The notes: generated by a model from the sequence alone, not told the origin. A DNA stretch of 64,000 bases from Bradyrhizobium sp. 141 (GCF_023074055.1 NZ_JADPKR010000100.1:1-64000), one strand, 5' to 3'. Positions 42,037 through 51,874 are shown, counted from the stretch's first letter. Numbers and translations are program-made.

Positions 42037-43062
42037 GTGAAAGCCGTCCATACCGAACTGCACCGCAGCCACGATCCGCAATTTTTCCTGGTTCGCGGCG
42101 TCGTCAAGCGCACCACCGAGCAGCCCGAGCGCGCTGATCGGCTGCTCAAGGGATTGAAGGACGGCAAGCACCAGCTGGTCGAGCCCAAGACATTCGGGCA
42201 GGGCCCCCGCGCACGGATTCACAGCCCGGAATATCTGTCGTTCCTGAGCGAAGCCTGGGACGCCTGGACCGCGCTCGGCGATTCCGGCCCGGAGATGATC
42301 GGCAACATCCATCCGGTGCGTCATGCCGCGACCTATCCGACCCACATCGTCGGCAAGCTCGGCTGGCACACCGCCGACACCGCGGCGCCGATCGGTCCGG
42401 GCACCTGGGCCGCGGCCTGCGCCGCGACGGACGTTGCGGTCACCGCCGCGCAGATGCTGATGGACGGCGAGGATGCCACCTATGCGCTCTGCCGTCCGCC
42501 CGGTCATCACGCCTATCGCGACATGGCCGGCGGCTTCTGCTTCCTCAACAACAGCGCAATTGCCGCGGCGCACCTGCGGCAGAAGCACGAGCGCGTCGTC
42601 ATCCTCGACGTCGACGTCCATCACGGCAACGGCACGCAAGGCATTTTCTACGCCCGGCCCGACGTCTACACGATCTCGATCCATGCCGACCCGATCGCGT
42701 ATTATCCCTACGTGTGGGGCTATGCCCATGAGCGCGGCGAGGGGCCGGGCCTCGGCACCAATCTCAACATTCCCCTGGCCATCGGCACCGGCGATGACGG
42801 CTACATCCAGTCGCTGGATGTCGCGCGCAGGGCAATCGAGTCCTTTGCCCCCGGAGCCCTCGTCATCGCGCTCGGCTTAGACGCCTCCGAGCACGATCCG
42901 CTCAAGGGATTGGCTGTCACCACGCCGGGCTTCCGCCGTATCGGCCAGGCCATCGCCAGGATGGGCCTGCCGACCGTGTTCGTGCAGGAGGGCGGTTATC
43001 TCTCGGATATTTTGGGCGCGAACCTGACCTCGGTGCTGGCGGGATTCGAAGAGGCGAGGTGA
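42037..43062 (+). CDS. Histone deacetylase-family amidohydrolase (acetylpolyamine type)
   Basis: A 341-residue zinc amidohydrolase of the HDAC/AcuC/ApaH family. The active-site His pair is in CRPPGHHAYRDMAGGFCFLNN near residue 155; zinc ligands follow in LDVDVHHGNGTQ near 190 and in the Asp of ALGLDASEHDPL near 285. Bacterial relatives deacetylate acetylpolyamines. The start is GTG with GGAG upstream. Acetylpolyamine use is inferred from the family and from nearby amine-related genes, not proven. Confidence 0.9.
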   Translation: MKAVHTELHRSHDPQFFLVRGVVKRTTEQPERADRLLKGLKDGKHQLVEPKTFGQGPRARIHSPEYLSFLSEAWDAWTALGDSGPEMIGNIHPVRHAATYPTHIVGKLGWHTADTAAPIGPGTWAAACAATDVAVTAAQMLMDGEDATYALCRPPGHHAYRDMAGGFCFLNNSAIAAAHLRQKHERVVILDVDVHHGNGTQGIFYARPDVYTISIHADPIAYYPYVWGYAHERGEGPGLGTNLNIPLAIGTGDDGYIQSLDVARRAIESFAPGALVIALGLDASEHDPLKGLAVTTPGFRRIGQAIARMGLPTVFVQEGGYLSDILGANLTSVLAGFEEAR

Positions 43063-43089
43063 GGGGCCTTCACCTCTCCCCGCGTTGGT

Positions 43090-43174
43090 CGTCATGCCCG
43101 GGCTTGTCCCGGGCATCCACGTTCTTCGAGCGTGGAGCAAGGCGTGGATGGCCGGGACAAGCCCGGCCATGACG
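43090..43174. repeat. Palindromic intergenic repeat, copy 2 of 2
   Basis: Arms CGTCATGCCCGGGCTTGTC and GACAAGCCCGGCCATGACG. The 19-base left arm is identical to that of the copy at 38182-38268. It lies between convergent genes. Confidence 0.88.
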
Positions 43175-43179
43175 GCGAG

Positions 43180-44160
43180 CTAGAACATCCCGCTCGCCGC
43201 GAGCGCCTTGCAGACGTGCTGCATCTCGGACTCGTCGGCGACCATGTCGAGCATGATCGTGGTCAGGCCTTTTGCCGCGAACGCCTTCAGCTTTGCGCCG
43301 ATCTCCTCGTGGCTGCCGACGAGATACGGGCAATCGGCCTGGAAGGTCAGGAACGGCAACAGCCAATAGCCATTGTCCCCGAGTTCGGCGTTCTGGCCGG
43401 CATAAAGGTGCCGCTTCCACACCGAGTCGGTGTTCTCCATGGTGAGCGCGAGCAGCTCGCGATCATCGGGGGTGTCGCGGAAACGTAGCTTCGCGGCCTG
43501 CCGCGCCTCCTCGCGTCCCTCGCGGGCGAAGATGCCGAAATTCATGCCGGGCGAGTGGAGGCCGCGGTCGAGATCGGGCGGCAGCATTTGCATCTTGATG
43601 CAGCCCGTCTCCTTCGCCACCCGCTGAGCCGCCTCGGATTGGCCCGCGATCAGGAATTCCGGCATCAGCTCTGCCGGCAGGCGCGGGCGAAGTTGCAGAT
43701 GGTGCGCGCGATAGAACCGGCCCTCGAAATTCACCGGCCGCGGGCTTGCGAGCAACTGGCGCATCAACTCCACGAATTCGCCGAGTCGGACGTAGCGGTC
43801 GGCATGGGACTGGTCGTCGCCGAGGCCCTGCAAGTCGCTGACCGCCGTCCCCGTGATCATGTTGAGATAGACCTTGCGGCCGTACAGCTGCGCAAAGGAC
43901 GAGACGAATTTCGCCGCCGTGAACGGGTGCATGTAGACCGGATTGACGGCGATCAGCGGCGAAGATCGCGTCGCCCCTGCCATGATGTGCTGGGCCATCG
44001 CCCAGGGCTCGACGAACACGTCGTTGCCTTCGAACAGCAGGATGCCTTCGAACCCGTTGTTGTCGGCGAACTGCGCCACCCGCATCAACTCGCCGACATA
44101 TGTCCCGGGGTCGCGGTTGCGCGAAATCGCTGGAAAGACGCGCAGCCGCGGCGGCGTCAT
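43180..44160 (-). CDS. LLM-class flavin-dependent monooxygenase
   Basis: A 326-residue luciferase-like TIM-barrel protein resembling alkanesulfonate monooxygenase. Visible pieces are GFEGILLFEGNDVFVEPW, YMHPFTAAKFVSSF, LNMITGTAVSDLQGLGDD and HADRYVRLGEFVELM. It uses reduced FMN and oxygen for oxidation, but has no reductase partner nearby. It overlaps the phosphopantetheinyl transferase gene by four bases (ATGA), so it is probably a tailoring enzyme of the nonribosomal peptide locus upstream. Its substrate is unknown. Confidence 0.88.
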   Translation of the reverse strand: MTPPRLRVFPAISRNRDPGTYVGELMRVAQFADNNGFEGILLFEGNDVFVEPWAMAQHIMAGATRSSPLIAVNPVYMHPFTAAKFVSSFAQLYGRKVYLNMITGTAVSDLQGLGDDQSHADRYVRLGEFVELMRQLLASPRPVNFEGRFYRAHHLQLRPRLPAELMPEFLIAGQSEAAQRVAKETGCIKMQMLPPDLDRGLHSPGMNFGIFAREGREEARQAAKLRFRDTPDDRELLALTMENTDSVWKRHLYAGQNAELGDNGYWLLPFLTFQADCPYLVGSHEEIGAKLKAFAAKGLTTIMLDMVADESEMQHVCKALAASGMF

Positions 44161-44888
44161 TCAGCCGCTTCCTGGAGTGGCCAGGCATTGCGGCTGATGG
44201 GAAGGCCACCGTTGGCGCGGGAGCCGTCGGCGATCGCGAGGCGATGCGAGGGCGACGGCGAGCACAGCGAGAAGCGCCAGCCGTCAGGATCGTCGGCGAT
44301 ATCGGGCTTGAAGCTGATCTCGATGGCCTCGCGTGACACCTGCATCGCGAAGGCGTCGAGCGGCAAATTGAGCCCAAAGCCCCTGGCCTTCAGATAGGCC
44401 TCCTTGAGCGTCCAGTAGTCGAAGAAGCGCTCGATCGCGGCCGGCTCCGGCAGTGCGCGCAGCGTTTCGACCTCCTCCGGCGCAAAGAAGCGAAGCGCGG
44501 TGGACAGCGGCGCCACCCGCCGCGACACGGTTTCGACATCGACGCCGACAGTCTCATGCCGCGACACGACGCAGGCGACGCAGCCGTCGGCGTGAGACAG
44601 GCTGAAATGCAGCGCGGTCGAGGTCGCGGGGGCTGCGACAAACGGCCGCCCGTAGCGGCCGGCACCAAAGGACCAGTCGGACGGCGCGACGTTGGAGGCG
44701 ACCTGCGACAGCGCCAGGCGCAGCAAGGCGTGCGCGAAAATATACTGCCGTCGATGCCGCTCGAACATGAAGCGATCGGCCCGGATCCGTTCGTCGACCG
44801 AGAGCAGCCGTCGGCACGTCTCGACCGCGCCCGGCGCGTCAATGGACTCGATCAGTCCGACAAAGAGTTCAATTCTGTCGTTCGCCAT
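44157..44888 (-). CDS. 4'-phosphopantetheinyl transferase (Sfp type)
   Basis: A 243-residue Sfp-type enzyme. The magnesium-binding motif is VGVDVETVSRRV near residue 120 and the second motif is FDYWTLKEAYLKARGFGLNL near 170. The size and both motifs indicate the two-domain Sfp/Gsp class that modifies peptide synthetases. It would attach phosphopantetheine to Ser568 and Ser1638 of the synthetase encoded just upstream. ATG at 44888 is used in preference to an adjacent TTG; no clear ribosome site is seen. It is coupled to the monooxygenase gene. Confidence 0.93.
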   Translation of the reverse strand: MANDRIELFVGLIESIDAPGAVETCRRLLSVDERIRADRFMFERHRRQYIFAHALLRLALSQVASNVAPSDWSFGAGRYGRPFVAAPATSTALHFSLSHADGCVACVVSRHETVGVDVETVSRRVAPLSTALRFFAPEEVETLRALPEPAAIERFFDYWTLKEAYLKARGFGLNLPLDAFAMQVSREAIEISFKPDIADDPDGWRFSLCSPSPSHRLAIADGSRANGGLPISRNAWPLQEAAE

Positions 44889-45119
44889 CAATTGGGCCTA
44901 TTGCGTCAGGCCGAGGGAAATCCCCGTCCCGACGGAAGAAACAACTGAGCAAGAATCATCCAAGCAGATCGCTTCTAGCGATCCACCCGGGCGATTTCTT
45001 GTCGATTTGCAGGCCGGTTTACAGGCGCAAGCTTGTGCGAGACCCCGGCTCGACACGCGAGCGGCCCATGTCCGAAAAGTGAAGCCTGAAGATTCGTACG
45101 GCGTCCCGGCCGACGAATC

Positions 45120-45290
45120 TTACTTCTTCTTCTTCTTGGCTTTCTTCCCGCCGCCGAGCACCGAAAGGCTGGCGTCGACGTCCTTCAGCGCGGACTGAAG
45201 TTTTTTCTTCTCGGCACCCAGCAGCTTCAGGAGGGCCTTGCGGTCCTTGTCGCTCAACGAGGTACCCTTGGTAAATTTGATGAAACCCAT
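45120..45290 (-). CDS. Small Lys-tailed protein, unknown function
   Basis: A 56-residue protein beginning MGFIKFTKGTSLSDKDRKAL, with a helical middle (KLLGAEKKKLQSALKDVDAS) and a strongly basic end GGGKKAKKKKK. A good GGGGGAG site precedes the ATG at 45290, so it is credible despite its size. It lies between the synthetase and the transferase on the same strand, though gaps of 130 and 230 bases make independent transcription possible. The Lys tail could bind nucleic acid or membranes; no family recognised. Confidence 0.72.
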   Translation of the reverse strand: MGFIKFTKGTSLSDKDRKALLKLLGAEKKKLQSALKDVDASLSVLGGGKKAKKKKK

Positions 45291-45421
45291 AACACTCCCC
45301 CGGTTGAAAATAATCGTCCAAATCAAAACGCAGGAATAATCTTGCGCGGTGGCGCCAAATAATCAAGATGCAACTTGCTCATTCACAGCTTTGGCGAGTG
45401 AACCCGTATTGGCACGGCCTG

Positions 45422-48400
45422 TCATGCCGCCTTGCGAGCGAGCAATCGGCCGAGCGGCAAGTTGGGTTGGGCGACGGCAGCCACCAATAGCGCGACGAGA
45501 TCCTTCATCCACGCGCCGACCATAGGGCCGTCCAGCAGCGCGCGCTTGTAATTGCACGAGCCGGTGATGCCGGTCGGACGCTCCTTGAGCATCAGCGAGA
45601 GCCAGGTCTGGTCGATCGGCAGCACCGGCTGGCCTTCGCGCGCGATGTTGCCGATCGATTCCATCGCAAGATCCGGCAGATCGAGCGGCTGGCGCAGCGG
45701 ATTTTGCAGCGTGAAATAGACCTGGAGCAGCGAGGCCGGATCAATTCCTTCCCGCTCCAGATGGTCGGCCAGGAGGTTGAACGGCAGCTCTTGCCGCGCA
45801 TGGGCGTCGAGCACACTCTGGCGGACTCCGGCCAACGCTTGCGCGAATGACAGCTCGGGCGTGATTGTGGTGCGGACGATTACCGTGTTCTCGAACGGGC
45901 CGACGATTCGGTCGGTGTTCGGCTGGGCGCGATTGGCCATGGCGGTGGCGACCATGATGTCGGTGCGGCCCGTCCGGGCCAGCAGCAGGGCCTTCAGACC
46001 GGTGAGCAGGCACATGAACAGCGTGCTGTTGTGCTGGCCGGCGAACGTCTTGAGCCGCCCGATCAGCTCACGCTCGAGGCTGACCGGATGATGCCCGGCG
46101 GACACGCCTGGGGTTGATTTGCCGTCGAAGACGGGGGCCGCGCCACGCAAATTCTCGGTCCAGTCGGCAGCCTGGCGGCAGGCGGCATCGGTGCCGCACC
46201 ACCAGCGCTGCCAGCGCGCGACGTCCGAAAAAGCCGGAGGCAGGCTCGGTAGCGGCACAGACGGATAGCCGGCCAGCGCCGCATAGCGGCTCGACAATTC
46301 CTCGAACAGCACGCCGATCGACCAGCCGTCGACAATGGCGTGATGCAGCGTCAGCAGCAGGACATGATCGTCGTCGTGAAGCCGCAACAGCCGGGCGCGC
46401 AGCAGCGGCGCGCGCGTGAGGTCGATCGGCGTATAGGTTTCCTGTTCGATCAGGAGATCGACCTTCCTGCGCTCCAGGGCTTTGCGCCGCTTGTTGTTGT
46501 GGGGGTGACCGTCACCGATCGTCTCGATAGTCAGGACACGGCCGAGGATGCCGGGTGCGGCGAGGTGACGGACGGGCTCCTCGCCATTCCAGCCGAACGC
46601 GGTCCGCAGCGATTCGTGGCGGCCCACGACATCATCGATCGCCTGCGCCAGGGCGGTCGCGTCGAGCGGGCCCTGGAGACGGAAGGCGAAGGGCAGGTTG
46701 AACAGTGGCAACCCCGGGAGGTTCTGCTCGATCCGCAGCATCTGGTCCTGCGCAATCGAGAGCGTCGGCCCGCCGCTGTCGGTCGGCCTCGCGTCAGCCA
46801 GGCCTGACACGCTCGCGGCAGGCTTGCGCGGCGTCTCCGCCACGGCCTGGTCAACCCGCCGGGCAAGACTTTCGATCGTCGGTGCCTCGAAGATGGTCTT
46901 GATCGGCAGCGACACGCCGAGCGCCCGGGCGACGCGCGCCATGGCCTGGCCTGCCAGCAGCGAATGGCCGCCGAGGTCGAAGAAATTGTCGGTGACGCCG
47001 AGGCCTTCCACCTTGAGCAGGTCGATCCAGATGTCGGAGAGCACCTTTTCGGTGAAGCGCCGCGCCGGCACGGCTGCATCCGGTCCGGGCGCTTCCTGTT
47101 GCGCCGGCGCCAGCAGCGCGGACCGGTCGATCTTGCCGTGGGCATTGAGCGGCACGTGATCCAGGAACAGGAATGCGGACGGGATGGCGTGGGCAGGCAG
47201 CCGGCTCTTCAGGAATTCGCGCAGCTCGCTGGCGCTGCTCCGGCTGTCGGGCTTTGCGACGATATGGGCGATCAGCCTGACGTCGCCGCTCGCCTCGCGG
47301 CGCGGCTCGACGATGCCGGCCCGCACGCTGGGATGATCGGCAAGCGCATTCTCGATCTCCTTGAGCTCGATACGGTAGCCGCGGACCTTAACCTGATGGT
47401 CGGCGCGGCCGAGGCATTCGATCGTGCCGTCGGCGCGGCGGCGGGCGAGGTCGCCGGTGCGGTAAAGCCGGCTGCCGGCCTGGCGCGAGAACGGATCGGG
47501 CAGGAAGCGCTGCCGGCTCTGCGCGGGATCGTTGATATAGCCGCGGCCGACACTGGCGCCGCCGATGCAGAGCTCGCCGGTCACGCCGACCGGCTGCGGA
47601 TGGAGGTTGGCATCGAGCACGTAGAGCTGGGTGTTGGGCAACGGCGCGCCGACCGGAACAATGCCGGTCGTGATCGCCGGTGCTTTGGTCAGGCGATGCA
47701 GGGAGACGTCGTCGGAACATTCCGAGGCGCCATAGGCGTTGATCAGCGGCACTTTCGGGCACTGGGCGAACCAAGCATTGCAGAGGTCGACGGGCAACGG
47801 CTCGCCGGTCGAGATCAGCAGCCGCAATCCGGCGAAGGCGCGCCGGACTTGTCCGTCGTTGATCCGTTCGACGATGACGCGCAAAAGCGATGGGACGATC
47901 TCGAGCACCGTAATGCCTTCGCGCTCGATCTCCCGTGCCAGCAGGATCGGGTCCTGCATGATCGCGTTGTCGCAGACATGCACGCGCGCGCCGACCATCG
48001 GCCCCGCCAGGAACTGCCAGACCGAGATGACAAAGCTCTGCGGCGCGGTCTGCGCGATCACGTCCCTGGAGGAGAGGCCGAGCTCGGAGATGAGCGAGGC
48101 CAGATGGTTCGACAGGCCGCGCTGCTCGATCATGACGCCCTTCGGCGCTCCGGAGGAGCCCGACGTATAGATGAGATAGGCCAGGCTGGAAGCCGCGCGC
48201 CGCGCGGCGCGGGCCGGCTTGGTCGGTCCGGACGCGATCGCGTCTTCGAGTTCAGCCACCGGGATGCGCTCGACCAGCGGATCGAGCAGCGACTCGACCA
48301 TGGCGGACTGGGCCCGTCCGGTCAGCAGCATGCGGGCGCAGCTCGATCCGAGAATGGTCGTGAGGCGGGCCGGCGGCTGATCGGGATCGAGATTGAGGAA

Positions 48401-51400
48401 GGCCGCGCCCGCGCGCTGCACGCCGAGCATCGCAGCGAGCAGGTCGGGCTCGCGATCCGCAAGCAAGGCCACCACGCTCTCGGCGCCGATGCCTTCGCGC
48501 GCCAGCCAGCGCGCGATTGCCTGGCTGCGGCGGGCCAGTTCGCGATAGCTCAGGGATGCGCGCCCGTCCGACACCGCAATCGCGTTCGGCGTCTTCCTGG
48601 CCTGGCGATCAAAGCGTTCGCTCAAATTGCCGCTTGTGGTGAAATTGGCCGGCACGCCCCGGCCTGTCGCCAGCAATTGCCGGCGTTCGGTCTCCGTCAG
48701 GAGCGGCAGGCGCGAGATGCGCTGTTCCGGATTGGCGATGACGGCCTTCAGCAGGGACTTGAACTGAGCCGCCATGGCCTCGATCGTCGTGGCGTCGAAC
48801 AGATCGGTGGCGTATTCGAGGAAGCCGGTGAAGCGGCCGTCGGCCTCGACCAGCTCGAGCGTGATGTCGAAGCGTGCCACCCTGGGATCAACTTCCAGCC
48901 GCCGCGTCGACAGACCCGGGAAGCGTGCCGCCTCGATCGACGCGTTCTGGAGGATGAACATGATCCGGAACAGCGGATTGCCATCGCTCCGCCGGGCGAT
49001 CTGCAGCGCGCGCAACACCTCCTCGATCGCAAGATCCTGGTTGCGGTAGGCATCGAGCGTGACCTGCCGGACCCGCCGCAACATCTCGCCGAAGCTCGGG
49101 TCGCCGCCAAAATCGTTGCGCAGGATCAGCGTATTGGCGAACAGCCCGATCAAGCGCTCGCTCTCGATCTGGTTGCGGTTGGCAATCAGCGATCCCGTTG
49201 CGACGTCCTCATGCGAGGAGTGGCGGAACAGCAGGCATTGGAAGGCGGCGAGCAGCGTCATGAAAGGCGTGACGCCCTGGTTCTGGCTCAACGCGCGCAG
49301 CTCGGCCGACAGCGTCCTGGAGAATTCAAGATAGTGACGGGCGCCGTGACCGCTCCAGACCTCCGGCCTTGGCCGATCGGTCCGCAGCGGCAGCGTGGTG
49401 ACGCCCTCGAGCTGGGCTCGCCAATAGTCGAGCTGGTCCTTGGCCGCCGGCGTCTGCGCCCAGCTTTGCTGCCAGAGCGCAAAGTCGCGATATTGGAAAG
49501 CGGGCGAAGGCTGTGCCGCCACGCTCTTCCCGTGTGCGGCGGCGTAGTGGGCGGCAAGCTCCTCCCAGAACAGGCGCTGCGACCAGCCGTCAGTGACGAG
49601 GTGATGGACGTTGACCATCAGTGCATGGCTCGTCTTGTCGAATGACAGCAGTGCGACCTTCAGGGGCGGCTCACGCGTCAGGTCGAAAGGGTGTTGCGCG
49701 AGCTTGAGCGCCTCGCGCCTGATCACTGCGGTTCGCTTGTCTGCAGGACAGGGTTTGAGCTTGACGCGCTCGAACTGCGGCGGCGATTGCAGCACAAGCT
49801 GCGCCGGCTCGCCCTGACGTTCGACGATGACCGAGCGCATTGCCTCGTGGCGCGTGCAGATCGCGGCAAGACTGGCCTGAAGCGCGGCGACGTCGATCAG
49901 GCCTTTGAGCACCGCGACCTCGACGACATTGTAATTGTAGCGCGTCGGATCGAGCCGCGAGAGCACGTACATGCGCTGCTGCTGGAACGAGAGCGGCGCC
50001 TCTGCGCCTGTCGCTCGCCGCCAGGCCGGCAGTGCCGCCTCGCGACGGCTCGCAGCGGTCTCGAGCCGGGCCGCAAGCGCGGCGACGGTGCCGCAATCAA
50101 AAATGTCCTCGAACGAGAAGTCGACGTTGAAGCGTTCGCGCAGGCGCGAGCGCATCTGCGTCGCCGCAAGCGAATCCGCGCCGAGCGCGAAGACGTCCTG
50201 ATCGGCGCCGACCTGAGGCAGCTCCAACAGACCGGCCCAGATCTCGGCGAGCTGGGTCTCCAGCGCGCTGCGGGGCAGCCGCGCCTCGTCGCCGTCCTCC
50301 GCCTTGGCGATCAGCTCGGCCAGCGCGTTGCGCTTGACCTTGCCGCTGCCGCCCTTCGGCAGGGCTGCCACGCTGCAGATCAGGCTCGGCACCTTGTAGG
50401 CTGCGAGCCGCTTTCGTGCGAACTGGCGCAACTGGTCCGAACTCGCCTCGGCATCCGGCCGCAGCACCACGACGGCAGCGACGTTCTCGCCGAGCTTGTC
50501 GTGCGGGACGGCGAACACGCCGGCCTCCAGCACCGCCGGATGGCTGAGCAGGACCTCTTCCACTTCGAGAGGTGAGATCTTCTGCCCGCCGCGGTTGATG
50601 ACGTCCTTGATGCGCCCGACGATGAAGAGATAGCCGTCGCTATCGAGATAGCCGAGGTCGCCGGTCCGGAACCAGCCGCCGCGGAACGCGGCCTCTGTCG
50701 CCGCCTCGTCATTATAGTAGCCGCGGGTCATGCTCGGTCCGCGCAGCATGATCTCGCCGTGCACGCCGCTCGCAAGCGCGCGGCCCGTCTCGTCCATGAT
50801 CGCGATCTCGGGGCCGGCGGCGCGGCCGACCGATCCGACCTTGCGCAGCTCGAACGGATTGGCCGCGATCTGCGAGGCCGCTTCGGTCATGCCGTAGGTC
50901 TCGAGCACGGGAACGCCGAACGTCGCCTCCAGTCCCTGGAGGATCGTGGGCGCGAGCGAGGCCGAGGCCGAGCGGATCACGCGCAGCGACGACGACCGGG
51001 CGCGGTCCGGGTCGGATTCCGCCGCCGTCAGCAGCGCGCGATGGATGGTCGGCACGGCCGTGTACCAGGTCGGCTGTAGCTCCCGCATCCAGCCGAAGAA
51101 GGACGATGCGTCGAAGCCGTCGGTGCAGATCACGCTGGAGCCCGCGGCCAGCGCCGTCAGCAGGCCGGAGATCAAGCCATGGGCGTGAAACAGCGGCAGG
51201 ACGTTGAGCAGACGATCATGGGATGTGAGCGACAGCACGCGGCCGGCATTGGTGGCGGAAAGGCACACATTGCGATGTGTCAGCGGCACCATTTTCGGCC
51301 GTGCCGCCGTGCCCGACGTCAGCAGTATGAACGCATCGTCGTCGCCGCGCGAGGCGCCGCCGGTAGCCGGCGGCCCGACCGTCGGCCCAACGAATGCGCA

Positions 51401-51874
51401 GCCGCCGAGATTGTCTTGCGGTCCCGGCACGAAATCGATCACCGCGATATCGAGCGCCTTGGCGGCCTCGCGGCTTGCCGGGCTCATGTCGTCCCGCGTC
51501 ACCAGCGCCGTCAGCTTCAATTCGCTGAAATAGCGTTGCAGCTCGTCGGCCGTCAGATCGGGATTGACGGGGACGCAGGCGCAGCTCGATGCGACCGCGA
51601 TCAGAGCCAGCGCACTGTCGGCGCCGCGCGGCAGCGCGACCGCGATCCGGTCGGCAGGGGTCATGCCGAGCGCGCGCAGCGCACGGACGAGATCCCGCGT
51701 CACCTCGCCAAGCGCGCCGTAGTTGAGGATCGGCCGGCCCGGGGCGAGCAGGGCGGGCGCCGTCGGCGTCTTGCGGGCGTAGAAATCGAGAAGGCCGCCG
51801 ATATCGGCGAATATCTTCGTTTCGGCTGCCGTGCCGCCTGATTCCTCCGGAGCCGGGAGTGTGACGTCCGACAA
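45422..51874 (-). CDS. Nonribosomal peptide synthetase, acyl ligase-T-C-A-T-C
   Basis: A 2150-residue synthetase. Domain order: acyl-CoA-ligase-like AMP-binding domain (about 30-530; LLTSGTAARPKMVPLTHRN, GWFRTGDLGYL, Lys in GGSGKVKRNAL); carrier 1 (LGADS, Ser568); condensation 1 (about 628-1050; HHLVTDG 757-763); adenylation 2 (about 1080-1590; YTSGSSGAPKG 1236-1246, YRTGDLARRR); carrier 2 (LGGHS, Ser1638); condensation 2 (about 1704-2140; HHAIVDG 1844-1850). There is no epimerase, thioesterase or reductase. Both condensation His pairs are intact. By alignment to GrsA, adenylation 2 has Val in place of Asp235. The start is TTG at 51874 with AAAGGGA before it; the next Met is too late. Product unknown. 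Confidence 0.93.
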   Translation of the reverse strand: MSDVTLPAPEESGGTAAETKIFADIGGLLDFYARKTPTAPALLAPGRPILNYGALGEVTRDLVRALRALGMTPADRIAVALPRGADSALALIAVASSCACVPVNPDLTADELQRYFSELKLTALVTRDDMSPASREAAKALDIAVIDFVPGPQDNLGGCAFVGPTVGPPATGGASRGDDDAFILLTSGTAARPKMVPLTHRNVCLSATNAGRVLSLTSHDRLLNVLPLFHAHGLISGLLTALAAGSSVICTDGFDASSFFGWMRELQPTWYTAVPTIHRALLTAAESDPDRARSSSLRVIRSASASLAPTILQGLEATFGVPVLETYGMTEAASQIAANPFELRKVGSVGRAAGPEIAIMDETGRALASGVHGEIMLRGPSMTRGYYNDEAATEAAFRGGWFRTGDLGYLDSDGYLFIVGRIKDVINRGGQKISPLEVEEVLLSHPAVLEAGVFAVPHDKLGENVAAVVVLRPDAEASSDQLRQFARKRLAAYKVPSLICSVAALPKGGSGKVKRNALAELIAKAEDGDEARLPRSALETQLAEIWAGLLELPQVGADQDVFALGADSLAATQMRSRLRERFNVDFSFEDIFDCGTVAALAARLETAASRREAALPAWRRATGAEAPLSFQQQRMYVLSRLDPTRYNYNVVEVAVLKGLIDVAALQASLAAICTRHEAMRSVIVERQGEPAQLVLQSPPQFERVKLKPCPADKRTAVIRREALKLAQHPFDLTREPPLKVALLSFDKTSHALMVNVHHLVTDGWSQRLFWEELAAHYAAAHGKSVAAQPSPAFQYRDFALWQQSWAQTPAAKDQLDYWRAQLEGVTTLPLRTDRPRPEVWSGHGARHYLEFSRTLSAELRALSQNQGVTPFMTLLAAFQCLLFRHSSHEDVATGSLIANRNQIESERLIGLFANTLILRNDFGGDPSFGEMLRRVRQVTLDAYRNQDLAIEEVLRALQIARRSDGNPLFRIMFILQNASIEAARFPGLSTRRLEVDPRVARFDITLELVEADGRFTGFLEYATDLFDATTIEAMAAQFKSLLKAVIANPEQRISRLPLLTETERRQLLATGRGVPANFTTSGNLSERFDRQARKTPNAIAVSDGRASLSYRELARRSQAIARWLAREGIGAESVVALLADREPDLLAAMLGVQRAGAAFLNLDPDQPPARLTTILGSSCARMLLTGRAQSAMVESLLDPLVERIPVAELEDAIASGPTKPARAARRAASSLAYLIYTSGSSGAPKGVMIEQRGLSNHLASLISELGLSSRDVIAQTAPQSFVISVWQFLAGPMVGARVHVCDNAIMQDPILLAREIEREGITVLEIVPSLLRVIVERINDGQVRRAFAGLRLLISTGEPLPVDLCNAWFAQCPKVPLINAYGASECSDDVSLHRLTKAPAITTGIVPVGAPLPNTQLYVLDANLHPQPVGVTGELCIGGASVGRGYINDPAQSRQRFLPDPFSRQAGSRLYRTGDLARRRADGTIECLGRADHQVKVRGYRIELKEIENALADHPSVRAGIVEPRREASGDVRLIAHIVAKPDSRSSASELREFLKSRLPAHAIPSAFLFLDHVPLNAHGKIDRSALLAPAQQEAPGPDAAVPARRFTEKVLSDIWIDLLKVEGLGVTDNFFDLGGHSLLAGQAMARVARALGVSLPIKTIFEAPTIESLARRVDQAVAETPRKPAASVSGLADARPTDSGGPTLSIAQDQMLRIEQNLPGLPLFNLPFAFRLQGPLDATALAQAIDDVVGRHESLRTAFGWNGEEPVRHLAAPGILGRVLTIETIGDGHPHNNKRRKALERRKVDLLIEQETYTPIDLTRAPLLRARLLRLHDDDHVLLLTLHHAIVDGWSIGVLFEELSSRYAALAGYPSVPLPSLPPAFSDVARWQRWWCGTDAACRQAADWTENLRGAAPVFDGKSTPGVSAGHHPVSLERELIGRLKTFAGQHNSTLFMCLLTGLKALLLARTGRTDIMVATAMANRAQPNTDRIVGPFENTVIVRTTITPELSFAQALAGVRQSVLDAHARQELPFNLLADHLEREGIDPASLLQVYFTLQNPLRQPLDLPDLAMESIGNIAREGQPVLPIDQTWLSLMLKERPTGITGSCNYKRALLDGPMVGAWMKDLVALLVAAVAQPNLPLGRLLARKAA

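Noticed and set aside
46964..49645. 893-codon plus-strand frame
   Set aside because: Antisense to the peptide synthetase whose carrier, condensation and adenylation motifs are intact on the other strand.
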